Shown here: positions 1 through 8,463 of the stretch, one piece after another | Position numbering within the stretch: the stretch's first letter is position 1 | Layout of the letters: the number at the start of each line of letters is the position of its first letter | Source of the DNA: an uncultured Dysosmobacter sp. | Lineage (GTDB): Bacteria > Bacillota > Clostridia > Oscillospirales > Oscillospiraceae | Reading direction: 5' to 3' | DNA: 62,005 bases | Assembly: GCA_934565855.1 (NCBI GenBank) | Contig: CAKTIO010000011.1 | Coordinates: 1 to 62,005, forward strand | Made by a program: the position numbers and the translations under genes | The notes under the pieces: model-generated | Database searches by the model: none | What the model was told of the DNA's origin: nothing | What the model saw: only the letters and a program-made list of their open reading frames with translations

Positions 1-197
1 GGTCAACGCCGTTTTCCAAATTCCGACACTAAAACACGCTGCCGTCCCGACAGCTTGCTTAGAATACCAGACTTTTCTCTGCTTGTCAAGGGAAATTCTT
101 CATCTTTTTCATTTTTCTTATAGTAGCCATTGATATTTTCCATACCGCCCCCATTGGGGAGATTCCAGAACCCTCTCTTCCCCCCGCACCGCTGTTA

Positions 198-206
198 TGC
201 TATAAT
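198..206 (+). promoter_or_regulatory. Extended -10 promoter for the YhaN-like gene
   Basis: TATAAT at 201-206 is preceded by TG at 198-199, an extended -10 element; no good -35 is visible 17 nt upstream. Transcription would start near 213, about 60 nt before the proposed CTG start. The stretch 1-197 before it shows no convincing gene; it is comparatively AT-rich and presumably the space after an upstream gene outside the window. Confidence 0.5.
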
Positions 207-272
207 ATGTCCAGCAGGTACGGAAATCATTCCATATCCTTCTATAAATATAAATGACAGGAGGTCCTCCCT

Positions 273-2549
273 CTGCACATTCACCATCTCACCGCCACCT
301 TCGGCAAGCTTCATCAGGAGCATCTGGAGCTGAAGGACGGTCTCAACATCATAGAAGCACCCAATGAAACCGGAAAATCCACCTGGTGCGCCTTTCTGCT
401 TTCCATGCTGTACGGCATCAACAGCCGTGAGCGGGACAAGGCTGGCTTCATCGCGGAGAAAAACCGCTATGCCCCGTGGAACGGCGCTCCCATGCAGGGG
501 CGCATGGATTGCACCGTGTCCGGCAGGGACCTGACCCTGATCCGCGACACCCGGCGCGCCGCTTCTCCTATGGGGCAGTTCACCGCCTGCTATACCGGCA
601 CCCAGGAGCCTGTCCCCGGTCTGACCGGGCAGAACTGCGGCGAACAGCTGCTGGGCGTTCCCCGTCAGGTGTTTGAGCGCAGCGCCTTCATCCGGCAGGC
701 TGGTCTGGGCATCACCCCCGACGCCGAGCTGGAGCGGCGCATCGTCTCCCTCATCACCACCGGAGAGGAGGACACCTCCTATACCGAGGCGGAGTCCGCC
801 CTGAAAAAGCAGCTGAACCAGCGGCGGCACAACCGCACTGGGCGCATCCCCGCCGCGGAGGCGGAGCTGGCGGAGGTCCAGCGGCAGCAGCGGTCCCTGC
901 AGGAGCAGCAGGATGCCCTCCGGGAGACGGAGCGGCAGATCGAAGCCCTGCAAGCCGCCCGGCAGGAGATCCAACGCCGCCTGCAATACCGGAAGAACTA
1001 CGACGCCGCCCAGCAGGTCCGGCAGCTCCGGCAGGCACAGGAGACCGCCGCCCAGGCGGAGCAGGCGTTTCTTTCCCAGAAGCAGCAGCTGTCTGACGAC
1101 CGCATTCCGGAATCCGACACCATCATCCGGCTCCGGGGCGCCATCGTCAATCTGGAAACCACCCGCAAAAACGTGGAAAAAGCCCGGGCAGACCGGGACG
1201 AAGCCATGAAGGCGCTGCTGCGCGCCGAAAAAGCCGTGCAGGACAGCCCCTTTGCCGGACAGACGCCGGAAAACGCCAAAAGGTCTCTGGATACCCCGCC
1301 GGACCCGAGGCTCCCCGGCTCTGCCACCCTGCGGGAGGTCGCCCTCTTCCTCCTCTTCCTTGCCCTTGCCGCTGCCGGATGTACGCTGACGGTCGCCCGC
1401 TTCGGCGCGCTTCTGACAGGCTGGACCAAAATCCTGCCCTGGTGTATCTTCGGCGTGGTCGCCATTGCCGGGCTGTGCGTCTCCCGGCTTTACCATCGCC
1501 ACGCGGTATCAGCGCTCCGGCAGGCGGCGCTGGTCAAGCGTTTCGGCACCGCCGATCCGTCTGCCATCTCCGCCCTGGCGGACAGCTACGCCGCCCTCTG
1601 TGAGGTCCGGGACCGCGCCCAGGCGGACGCCAATGGAAAATCCGCCACCGCCGATACCTTATATAATTCCCTGACCAACAACGAGCAGGGCATCCTTCTG
1701 GAGGTCCGCCGCTTCGCCCCCACCGCCTTTGACATTCCCGCCGCCGACCAGCTGCTGCGGGAAGCCGCCGTCCGCCGAAAGAAGCTGCAGGAGGTCCAGC
1801 TTACCGCCGAAAAAGCCAGAATGCGCAGCGACCTGCTGGCGCAGCAGCTGTCCCCCGGAGCGGACGCAGCGGAGGGCGGCGAGATGGTGCCCCCCACGGA
1901 ATCACTGGACACCCTGAACCGTGCCCTGGAACAGGCGCAGTCGCGGCTGTCCGCCGCCCAGAGCCAGGCGGACCGGCTCTCCGGACAGATCGCCGCCACC
2001 GGAGACCCGGCGGTGCTGTCCGCCCAGGCGGAGCAGCTGACCCGGCAGCTGCGGCAGTGGAACGCGGAGTATGATGCCATCGCCCTGGCGATGGATGTAC
2101 TTCAGGAGGCCAACACCACTCTGCAAAACCGCTTCTCCCCTGAGCTGGGACGCCGCTCCGCGGAGATCTTTCGAGAGCTGACGGCGGGACGCTACTCCGG
2201 CGTGGTGCTGGACCGCTCCTTCCACCTCTCCGCGGAGCCTGCCGGAGACCCCGTCTACCGGGACGCCCAGCTGCTCAGTGCGGGAGCCTCGGATCAGCTG
2301 TACCTTGCCGTGCGGATGGCGGTCTGCGAAATGGTCCTCCCGGCGGAGAAGCAGGTCCCCATTATTCTGGACGACGCGCTGGCAAGCTTTGACGACGCCC
2401 GCTGCGCCGCCGCCCTGCGCTGGCTGCAAAACGCGGCAAAGCAGCGGCAGGTCCTGCTGTTCACCTGCCACCACCGGGAAGCCGCCCTGCTGGCAGACGC
2501 CCCCGGCGTCTGGATTCAGCAGTTGACGAATCCTACTCCACAGGTATAA
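273..2549 (+). CDS. YhaN/SbcC-like coiled-coil ATPase with central membrane segment, CTG start
   Basis: SMC/Rad50-like ATP-binding protein of the YhaN type (758 aa). The P-loop APNETGKST lies at about residues 29-37 and is lost if the first ATG (405) is used. The only in-frame upstream codon usable as a start before the stop at 255-257 is CTG at 273, exactly 8 nt after AGGAGG (259-264). After the N-terminal ATPase lobe come Gln/Arg/Ala-rich coiled coils, two hydrophobic helices (about 354-375 and 387-405), a second coiled coil, then a signature segment (LSAGASDQ) and Walker B with ILDDALASFDD near the C-terminus. Family members usually pair with a YhaO/SbcD-type nuclease in DNA end processing; such a partner would lie upstream, outside the window. 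Family assignment is good; the exact function is inferred. Confidence 0.85.
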   Translation: MHIHHLTATFGKLHQEHLELKDGLNIIEAPNETGKSTWCAFLLSMLYGINSRERDKAGFIAEKNRYAPWNGAPMQGRMDCTVSGRDLTLIRDTRRAASPMGQFTACYTGTQEPVPGLTGQNCGEQLLGVPRQVFERSAFIRQAGLGITPDAELERRIVSLITTGEEDTSYTEAESALKKQLNQRRHNRTGRIPAAEAELAEVQRQQRSLQEQQDALRETERQIEALQAARQEIQRRLQYRKNYDAAQQVRQLRQAQETAAQAEQAFLSQKQQLSDDRIPESDTIIRLRGAIVNLETTRKNVEKARADRDEAMKALLRAEKAVQDSPFAGQTPENAKRSLDTPPDPRLPGSATLREVALFLLFLALAAAGCTLTVARFGALLTGWTKILPWCIFGVVAIAGLCVSRLYHRHAVSALRQAALVKRFGTADPSAISALADSYAALCEVRDRAQADANGKSATADTLYNSLTNNEQGILLEVRRFAPTAFDIPAADQLLREAAVRRKKLQEVQLTAEKARMRSDLLAQQLSPGADAAEGGEMVPPTESLDTLNRALEQAQSRLSAAQSQADRLSGQIAATGDPAVLSAQAEQLTRQLRQWNAEYDAIALAMDVLQEANTTLQNRFSPELGRRSAEIFRELTAGRYSGVVLDRSFHLSAEPAGDPVYRDAQLLSAGASDQLYLAVRMAVCEMVLPAEKQVPIILDDALASFDDARCAAALRWLQNAAKQRQVLLFTCHHREAALLADAPGVWIQQLTNPTPQV

Positions 2550-2600
2550 TATAGACGCAATGGCTTAAGATACTGAAACAAACAAAAGGAGATTTTTCTC

Positions 2601-3422
2601 ATGAGTGAATGTACTCACGATTGCAGCAGCTGCGGCGAAAGCTGCGGTGAGCGTCAGCAGCCCCAATCCCTGCTGAAGCAGCCCCACGCCAAAAGCCGGA
2701 TCGGTAAGGTCTACGGCATTGTCTCCGGCAAGGGCGGCGTCGGCAAGTCCATGGTCACCAGCCAGCTGGCGGTCACCATGCAACGGCGCGGCTATCAGGT
2801 CGGCGTTCTGGACGCCGACATCACCGGTCCCTCCATCCCCAAGGCATTCGGCATTCATGACCGCGCCATCGGCACGGAGGACGGCATGCTTCCCTGCACC
2901 TCCTCCACCGGCATTCAGGTCATGTCCACCAATCTGCTTCTGGCAAACGAGACCGACCCGGTCATCTGGCGCGGTCCCGTGATCTCCGGCGTGGTCCAGC
3001 AATTCTGGACCGACGTGATCTGGGACGTGGACTATCTGTTCGTGGATATGCCTCCCGGAACAGGTGACGTTTCCCTCAGCGTGTTCCAGTCCATCCCGCT
3101 GGATGGCATCATCATCGTTGCCTCTCCCCAGGAGCTGGTCTCCATGGTGGTGGAAAAGGCTGTGAAGATGGCGGAGATGATGAACGTGCCCATCGTTGGC
3201 GTGGTGGAGAACATGAGCTATCTCACCTGCCCGGACTGCGGCAGGAAGATTTATCTCTACGGTGAGGGCAAGACGGAGGAAGCCGCCCGCCGCCACCAGC
3301 TGAAGCTGCTGGCGCAGATGCCCATTGACCCCGCGCTGGCTTCTCTGACCGACGCCGGACGGATCGAGGCTTTCCAGGGCAGCTGGCTCCAGGGCGCAGC
3401 CGATGCCGTGGAGGGAAAGTAA
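2601..3422 (+). CDS. mrp: Mrp/NBP35-family iron-sulfur carrier ATPase
   Basis: P-loop NTPase of the Mrp/ApbC/NBP35 family, which bind and transfer Fe-S clusters in the cytosol. The N-terminus holds a Cys cluster (C4, C8, C11, C15) of the NBP35 kind. The deviant Walker A GKGGVGKS follows at about residues 43-50, a Walker B-like FVDMPPGTGD in the middle, and a CPDCG motif near the C-terminus that would bind the bridging cluster. Length 273 aa is normal. The RBS AAAAGGAG lies 11 nt upstream of the ATG. It follows the YhaN-like gene by about 50 nt, so co-transcription is possible, and it is closed by a strong terminator. Confidence 0.93.
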   Translation: MSECTHDCSSCGESCGERQQPQSLLKQPHAKSRIGKVYGIVSGKGGVGKSMVTSQLAVTMQRRGYQVGVLDADITGPSIPKAFGIHDRAIGTEDGMLPCTSSTGIQVMSTNLLLANETDPVIWRGPVISGVVQQFWTDVIWDVDYLFVDMPPGTGDVSLSVFQSIPLDGIIIVASPQELVSMVVEKAVKMAEMMNVPIVGVVENMSYLTCPDCGRKIYLYGEGKTEEAARRHQLKLLAQMPIDPALASLTDAGRIEAFQGSWLQGAADAVEGK

Positions 3423-3431
3423 CGGAAAAAC

Positions 3432-3474
3432 AAGCAGGAGGTCTGCCATTTCAAGGGGCGGACCTCCTGCTTTT
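3432..3474 (+). terminator. Rho-independent terminator after mrp
   Basis: Inverted repeat AAGCAGGAGGTC (3432-3443) / GACCTCCTGCTT (3461-3472), extended inward by four more pairs, followed by a T run. Confidence 0.9.
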
Positions 3475-3581
3475 CCTCCAGTCCGCCCTGCCGCCGCCCC
3501 AAGGGCTTTGGCGTTAGTCAAAATTTATATGCCGAACTCCTTTGGCTCCTGTTATTTCATGCTTATTTTTGTGGAAAACAG

Positions 3582-3610
3582 TTGCAAAAGCGGTGAAAAT
3601 TAGGGATAAT
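3582..3610 (+). promoter_or_regulatory. Promoter of xpt
   Basis: TTGCAA (3582-3587), 17-bp spacer, GATAAT (3605-3610). The 60-nt leader that follows is too short for a purine riboswitch and I see no aptamer consensus in 3475-3676. Confidence 0.65.
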
Positions 3611-3676
3611 GGAAAATGAGTTTATACGCCATCCGTATTGGCAGAAAACAACGATTGATCTATAGGGGGAGCAGCT

Positions 3677-4255
3677 ATGCAGGAGCTGAAAGAACGGATT
3701 GTAAAAGAAGGCAGAGTTCTGCCCGGAAACATCATCAAGGTAGACGGTTTCCTGAACCACCGCATCGACACCACGCTGATGGTACATATTGCCGAGGAAT
3801 TCGGTAAATATTTCAATATGGATGATGTCACCCTGATCCTGACGGCGGAGGCATCCGGCATTGCACTGGCAGCGATCTGCGCACAGCATTTCGGCAAGCC
3901 GATGATCTTCGCCAAGAAGGCAAAGAGCGACAACATCGAGGGCGGTCTGTACCAAAGCGACATCTTCTCTTACACCTATAAGAAGAAGGTCACGCTGCTG
4001 GTCTCCAAGGAGTGGATCTCCAAGGACGACAAGGTCCTCATCATCGACGACTTTATGGCAAACGGCGAAGCCATGCGTGGTCTGTGTGACATCGTGGACA
4101 AGTCCGGCGCCCAGCTGGTGGGCATCGGCTGTGCGGTGGAAAAGGGCTTCCAGGGCGGCGGAGACCGCCTGCGCGCCGCTGGCATGAACCTGAAATCCCT
4201 TGCCATCATTGAAAGCGCCGAGCCGGGCAACATCGTCTTCCGGGACGATGACTGA
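3677..4255 (+). CDS. xpt: Xanthine phosphoribosyltransferase
   Basis: Purine salvage enzyme converting xanthine and PRPP to XMP in the cytosol (192 aa, full length). The PRPP-binding loop [14 protein letters not shown] sits at about residues 123-136, and an N-terminal ELKERI...VLPGN segment matches Xpt of Bacillus. The RBS AGGGGGAG lies 7 nt before the ATG. guaA begins 48 nt downstream, so XMP made here can be aminated to GMP by the next gene product; the pair forms a short guanine-nucleotide operon. Confidence 0.95.
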   Translation: MQELKERIVKEGRVLPGNIIKVDGFLNHRIDTTLMVHIAEEFGKYFNMDDVTLILTAEASGIALAAICAQHFGKPMIFAKKAKSDNIEGGLYQSDIFSYTYKKKVTLLVSKEWISKDDKVLIIDDFMANGEAMRGLCDIVDKSGAQLVGIGCAVEKGFQGGGDRLRAAGMNLKSLAIIESAEPGNIVFRDDD

Positions 4256-4302
4256 GCCGCCCCTCCGGCAATCTTGAAATCATAAGGAAAGGAAATCTTG
4301 CT

Positions 4303-5838
4303 ATGCAGGAAGTTATCGTTCTGGACTTCGGCGGTCAGTATAATCAGCTCATCGCCCGCCGTGTGCGCGAGTGCAATGTCTACTGCGAGGTCAAAGCCTA
4401 CACCACCCCTCTGGAGGAGTTGAAGGCGAAAAAGCCCATCGGCATCATTTTCACCGGCGGTCCCGGCAGCGTATATGAGCCGGATTCCCCCCAGGTGGAC
4501 CCCGAGATCTTCCGTCTCGGCATTCCCATCCTCGGCATCTGCTACGGCTGCCAGCTCATCGCCCACAACCTGGGCGGCAAGGTCGTGCCTGCCACCGGCG
4601 CCTCCGCCCGGGAATACGGCAAAACCGAGACCTATTTTGACACCGCCTGCACCCTGTTCAAGGGGCTGCCCGCTCAGGGCATTTCCTGGATGAGCCATGG
4701 CGACTACATGGAGAAGGTCCCCGAGGGCTTTGCCCTGACCGCCCACTCCGATGGCTGCCCCAACGTGGCGATTGCCGACGAAGCCCGGAGGTTCTATGGC
4801 GTCCAGTTCCATCCGGAGGTCAACCACACAGAAAACGGCGTGGATATGATCCGCAACTTCCTGTATGAGGTCTGCGGCGCCACCGGCGACTGGACGATGG
4901 GCGACTACTGCAAGACCGCCATCGCCCAGATTCGGGAGAAGGTAGGCAGCGGCAAGGTCCTGCTGGCGCTGTCTGGCGGCGTGGATTCCTCCGTTGCCGC
5001 CGCTCTGCTGGCGGAGGCTGTTGGAAAGCAGCTGACCTGCGTGTTCGTGGACCACGGTCTGATGCGCAAGAACGAGGGCGACGAGGTGGAAGCCGCCTTT
5101 GCCAAGTGGGATATCAACTTTGTCCGGGTGGACGCGGAAAAGCGCTTCCTGGATAAGCTTGCCGGCGTGTCCGAGCCGGAGCGCAAGCGGAAGATCATCG
5201 GCGAAGAGTTCATCCGCGTCTTTGAGGACGAGGCAAAGAAGATCGGCGCCGTGGACTTCCTGGCACAGGGCACCATTTACCCGGACGTCATCGAGTCCGG
5301 TCTGGGCAATGCCGCCACCATCAAGAGCCACCACAACGTTGGCGGTCTGCCGGACTTTGTGGACTTCAAGGAGATCATTGAGCCGCTGCGGATGCTGTTT
5401 AAGGACGAGGTCCGCCAGCTGGGACGTGAGCTGGGTCTGCCGGAGTATCTGGTCTCCCGCCAGCCCTTCCCGGGTCCCGGTCTTGCCATCCGCGTCATCG
5501 GCGAGATCACCAAGGAAAAGCTGGATGTCCTGCGGGACGCCGACTTTATCTTCCGGGACGAGCTGCACAAGGACGGTGTGGACACCTCTCTGAACCAGTA
5601 TTTCGCCGTGCTGACCAATACCCGCAGCGTGGGCGTCATGGGTGACGGTCGCACCTATGACTATACGCTGGCGCTCCGCGCTGTCACCACCAGCGATTTC
5701 ATGACCGCCGACTGGGCGCGGATCCCCTACGACACCCTGGACCGTGTCTCCGTCCGCATCGTCAATGAGGTCAAGCACATCAACCGCATCTGCTACGACA
5801 TCACCAGCAAGCCCCCCGCAACCATCGAGTGGGAATAA
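4303..5838 (+). CDS. guaA: GMP synthase (glutamine-hydrolysing)
   Basis: Cytosolic enzyme converting XMP to GMP with glutamine and ATP (511 aa, usual length). The N-terminal class I amidotransferase domain shows ILGICYGCQ with the nucleophilic Cys and the FHPEV His-Glu pair. The central PP-loop ATP pyrophosphatase motif is LSGGVDSS at about residues 224-231. The C-terminal XMP-binding/dimerisation domain ends in the typical KPPATIEWE. The RBS AAAGGAAA precedes the ATG. It is downstream of xpt and closed by a terminator. Confidence 0.97.
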   Translation: MQEVIVLDFGGQYNQLIARRVRECNVYCEVKAYTTPLEELKAKKPIGIIFTGGPGSVYEPDSPQVDPEIFRLGIPILGICYGCQLIAHNLGGKVVPATGASAREYGKTETYFDTACTLFKGLPAQGISWMSHGDYMEKVPEGFALTAHSDGCPNVAIADEARRFYGVQFHPEVNHTENGVDMIRNFLYEVCGATGDWTMGDYCKTAIAQIREKVGSGKVLLALSGGVDSSVAAALLAEAVGKQLTCVFVDHGLMRKNEGDEVEAAFAKWDINFVRVDAEKRFLDKLAGVSEPERKRKIIGEEFIRVFEDEAKKIGAVDFLAQGTIYPDVIESGLGNAATIKSHHNVGGLPDFVDFKEIIEPLRMLFKDEVRQLGRELGLPEYLVSRQPFPGPGLAIRVIGEITKEKLDVLRDADFIFRDELHKDGVDTSLNQYFAVLTNTRSVGVMGDGRTYDYTLALRAVTTSDFMTADWARIPYDTLDRVSVRIVNEVKHINRICYDITSKPPATIEWE

Positions 5839-5882
5839 TCCCCCACCGGTGATGCTTCCTGTCATCTTTTCATAACTGTCCT

Positions 5883-5925
5883 CCCCCGGCGCTGCTGAGC
5901 CTTGCAGCCGCCGGGGGATTTTTAC
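5883..5925 (+). terminator. Terminator after guaA
   Basis: A 13-bp stem (5883-5895 with 5904-5917, one bulged C) and an 8-nt loop is followed by ATTTTTACTTTT. Confidence 0.85.
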
Positions 5926-5945
5926 TTTTCCATGCAGCGCGGACA

Positions 5946-5974
5946 TTGACCTGGCAATGGAAATATGCTATTCT
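5946..5974 (+). promoter_or_regulatory. Promoter of the ZIP transporter gene
   Basis: TTGACC (5946-5951), 17 bp, TATTCT (5969-5974). The iron-box-like operator starts 7 bp after the -10, so a bound repressor would cover the start site. Confidence 0.7.
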
Positions 5975-5981
5975 CTTTGTA

Positions 5982-5997
5982 GTTAGTTTTATCTAAC
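5982..5997. promoter_or_regulatory. DtxR-type metal box (copy 1)
   Basis: GTTAGTTTTATCTAAC, a GTTAG-N6-CTAAC dyad. The identical 16-mer recurs at 8356-8371 and close variants lie at 10982-10997 and 11038-11053. The half-sites match the TTAG-N6-CTAA core of known DtxR/IdeR operators. Confidence 0.7.
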
Positions 5998-6028
5998 CGT
6001 TTGATTTTCGCAGGAGGTCCTCTCCCCT

Positions 6029-6808
6029 ATGAACGACGCATTTTACGGTATTCTCATTCCCTTTCTCGGCACCTCGCTGGGCGCTGCCTGCGTTTTCTTT
6101 ATGAAAAACGCCCTGGGCGACCGGGTGCAGCGGGCGCTGACGGGCTTCGCCTCCGGCGTCATGGTTGCCGCATCCGTCTGGAGCCTTTTGATCCCTGCCC
6201 TTCAGCAGTCCGCCTCTCTGGGACGCTGGTCCTTTTTCCCCGCCGCCGCGGGCTTTTGGGTAGGCATTCTGTTCCTGCTTCTGCTGGACCACATCATCCC
6301 GCATCTGCACCAGAACAGCGCGGTCTCCGAGGGTCCCCGCAGCAGCCTGCAGCGCACCACCATGATGGTGCTGGCAGTCACGCTGCACAACATTCCCGAG
6401 GGCATGGCGGTTGGCGTCGTCTACGCCGGATACCTCTCCGGCAGCGCGCAGATCACCGCAGCCGGAGCGCTGGCGCTGTCCATCGGCATTGCCATCCAGA
6501 ACTTTCCGGAGGGTGCCATCATCTCCATGCCTTTGAAAACGGAGGGCATGGGACGCGGCAAGGCCTTCGCCAGCGGCGTTCTCTCCGGCGTTGTAGAGCC
6601 CATCGGCGCCGTGCTGACCATTCTTGCCGCCCAGATCATCATTCCGGCGCTCCCCTATCTGCTGGGCTTTGCCGCGGGCGCCATGCTGTACGTCGTAGTG
6701 GAGGAGCTGATCCCGGAGATGTCTCAGGGGGACCACTCCGATATTGGAACCGTCTTTTTTGCTGTGGGCTTCAGCGTTATGATGATTCTGGACGTTGCAC
6801 TGGGTTGA
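6029..6808 (+). CDS. ZIP-family metal transporter
   Basis: Integral membrane divalent-metal importer of the ZIP (ZupT-like) family, 259 aa with about eight hydrophobic helices. The two metal-site helices are recognisable: HNIPEGMAVGV (about residues 120-130) and the QNFPEGAIISMP stretch in the next helix, with a His/Glu-rich loop (DHIIPHLHQ) before them. Substrate could be Fe, Zn or Mn; the DtxR-like box at its promoter favours iron or manganese. The RBS GCAGGAGG lies 12 nt upstream of the ATG. It is a single gene ending in a bidirectional terminator. Confidence 0.9.
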   Translation: MNDAFYGILIPFLGTSLGAACVFFMKNALGDRVQRALTGFASGVMVAASVWSLLIPALQQSASLGRWSFFPAAAGFWVGILFLLLLDHIIPHLHQNSAVSEGPRSSLQRTTMMVLAVTLHNIPEGMAVGVVYAGYLSGSAQITAAGALALSIGIAIQNFPEGAIISMPLKTEGMGRGKAFASGVLSGVVEPIGAVLTILAAQIIIPALPYLLGFAAGAMLYVVVEELIPEMSQGDHSDIGTVFFAVGFSVMMILDVALG

Positions 6809-6843
6809 GCGCATCCTGCCCCGCCGCCTTACAGCCGCAAAAG

Positions 6844-6884
6844 GACCCGCCCCATGTCAAAACGGGGCAGGTCCCTTTTTCATT
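6844..6884. terminator. Bidirectional terminator between ZIP gene and ATC-hydrolase-like gene
   Basis: GGACCCGCCCC (6844-6854) pairs with GGGGCAGGTCC (6865-6875) with one C-A mismatch. It has a T run on the + side and AAAAGG (T run on the minus strand) on the other, serving two convergent genes. Confidence 0.85.
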
Positions 6885-6911
6885 TTTCAGTCTCCACAGC
6901 CGGAGGCCGCT

Positions 6912-7544
6912 TCAAATTTTCTCGCGGTCGCCTGTGATGTAGTAATCGCAGCAGTCTCCTCCTGCGGCAATGGTCTGCTTCCGGTGCAGCACGCCATGCT
7001 GCAGCGCCACCATCACATGGTCCAGCTCGCAGAACAGCGGCATCAGCTCCCTGACGCCCAGCCTCTCCGTATAAATGCAGATGGGGCAGCGGGTGATGCG
7101 GTAATAGCACGCCCCCTCATAGGGCTTGCCCTCAAAGTCCACCCGGAAGGAGGTGGGATATTTCTTCTCCCGCTCCGGCGTGTACCACCTTGCGTATTTT
7201 ACCACACTTCTCTGGTTTTCCGCCTTGCCCTTTTCCGTGTTCAGGTCCGTCCGGTCAAAAAACCATTTCATATAGTACAGCGTCCGGCGCATCATTTCCT
7301 GCACGGTCTCCGGCGGGAGCTTCTTTTCACTGGCAACATAGGGCGCCACAAATACCAGCGCAAACAGTTCGTTATACGCCATCGGGTTGCCGCGTCCAAT
7401 GTCGTCCGCCTGCTCCACCAGCCGGCGATATGTGGTCCTGCTCCTCCGCAGCAGCTCCGCGGCGTACTGCCCACCGTATTTTTCCGTCAGGACCTGCCTG
7501 ATCGTCCCCCGGCAGACCCAGAAAAAGAATCCGTGATACTTCAT
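6912..7544 (-). CDS. L-2-amino-thiazoline-4-carboxylic acid hydrolase-like protein
   Basis: A 210-aa soluble protein resembling the ATC-hydrolase family (fold named after the enzyme of bacterial L-cysteine synthesis from ATC), though most clostridial members have no tested function. Visible features are the N-terminal helix-rich half, a CPICIYTERLG segment and a C-terminal double Cys (GGDCCDYYI) that is a candidate active site. The start is the ATG at 7544 with GGGGAG 9 nt upstream; longer readings run through the neighbour in a GC-rich shadow frame. It follows the membrane-protein gene by 44 nt in an operon controlled by the metal box at 8355, so it may work in metal or thiol homeostasis (inference). 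Confidence 0.75.
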   Translation of the reverse strand: MKYHGFFFWVCRGTIRQVLTEKYGGQYAAELLRRSRTTYRRLVEQADDIGRGNPMAYNELFALVFVAPYVASEKKLPPETVQEMMRRTLYYMKWFFDRTDLNTEKGKAENQRSVVKYARWYTPEREKKYPTSFRVDFEGKPYEGACYYRITRCPICIYTERLGVRELMPLFCELDHVMVALQHGVLHRKQTIAAGGDCCDYYITGDREKI

Positions 7545-7588
7545 TTTCTCACTCTCCCCCCTTACTTGACGCCCTGTCCTTCTGCGGC

Positions 7589-8293
7589 TCAGCGGACCGC
7601 CTTTTTCCTCCGGCAGCGGCGGTGCGCGCCGATGGTGTGGCGCATACCGCAGCCAAACACCAGCAGGAACCACAGCGCCATGCTCTCGCTCATCAAGCCG
7701 TTGGTCCACGCCAGACGAAACGCCCCGCTGGGCAGCAGCGTCGTCACAGCGGAGAGAACGGCGTAGATCACCAGCACGTTGGTTCCCGCCAGCCATCTGG
7801 AAAACACCGTGCGCCCCGTTGCCTGAAGCACGAACCAGCAGAGAAACGGCAGCACCATCCACACCTCGCTGACCCAGACCAGCCAGCCCAGATGCCCATA
7901 CAGCGCCTCCACCGCAGCCACCGCCAGCTCTGCCTCGCCCTGTCCGTTCAGCCAGGAAAACAGAAACAGCAGCATGACATAAAACAGGTGCAGGCACAGC
8001 CAGGGCGTCAGCCCCAGCGCCAGCAGTCCGTCATAGAGCCTTCTGCCTGATTTGCTGTGAATGAAATCTCCCAGAGAAAACAGCGCCGCGCCGTAGCCTA
8101 AAATTCCCGGAAACGCCAGTGCCATCGCAAGCCCATTTCTCCACGCTGGGATCTGCGCCGCGCCCCGGGTCAGCCAGAACAGCCCGCCCACCGGTTCCGC
8201 CGCGCCATAGAGCATCAGCCAATCCCCCGCTCCAAAGCACAGGCAGCCCAAAAGTCCGCACAGCAACGCCAGCGCCGCCCTTCTTCTCGTCAT
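7589..8293 (-). CDS. Polytopic membrane protein of unknown function
   Basis: Protein of 234 aa with about seven hydrophobic helices and a basic C-terminus (RRCRRKK); I do not recognise it with certainty, but it resembles DUF6796-type clostridial membrane proteins. No ATP-binding or catalytic motif is visible. The RBS AGGAGG sits 10 nt before the ATG. It is the first gene of a two-gene operon with the ATC-hydrolase-like gene. The only upstream control element seen is a DtxR-type box, which suggests induction under iron or manganese limitation. Confidence 0.7.
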   Translation of the reverse strand: MTRRRAALALLCGLLGCLCFGAGDWLMLYGAAEPVGGLFWLTRGAAQIPAWRNGLAMALAFPGILGYGAALFSLGDFIHSKSGRRLYDGLLALGLTPWLCLHLFYVMLLFLFSWLNGQGEAELAVAAVEALYGHLGWLVWVSEVWMVLPFLCWFVLQATGRTVFSRWLAGTNVLVIYAVLSAVTTLLPSGAFRLAWTNGLMSESMALWFLLVFGCGMRHTIGAHRRCRRKKAVR

Positions 8294-8354
8294 GCCTTCC
8301 GCACCTCCTGCCAGAAAATCCGCCGCCTACAGAACTGTTTCCCGCAGACGCAAA

Positions 8355-8378
8355 AGTTAGTTTTATCTAACTATTATC
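8355..8378 (-). promoter_or_regulatory. DtxR-type metal box (copy 2) overlapping a -10 element
   Basis: AGTTAGTTTTATCTAACT (8355-8372) is a perfect 6-bp-arm dyad. On the minus strand GATAAT (8378-8373) abuts it and would be the -10 of the membrane-protein operon. No convincing -35 is visible because the fhs terminator occupies that position. Confidence 0.6.
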
Positions 8379-8382
8379 TCTC

Positions 8383-8409
8383 AAAAAAGCCGCGGTCCGC
8401 GGCTCTTTT
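8383..8409 (-). terminator. Terminator after fhs
   Basis: AGCCGCGG (8388-8395) pairs with CCGCGGCT (8397-8404); on the minus strand it ends in a run of six T. Confidence 0.85.
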
Positions 8410-8463
8410 GATTGTAGCACAGGCGCGCCGCCCGTTCAATAGGACCTCCGGGATTTTCCCGTC

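Noticed and set aside
3475..3676. Possible purine riboswitch before xpt-guaA
   Set aside because: No aptamer consensus is present and the promoter at 3582-3610 leaves only about 60 nt of leader.
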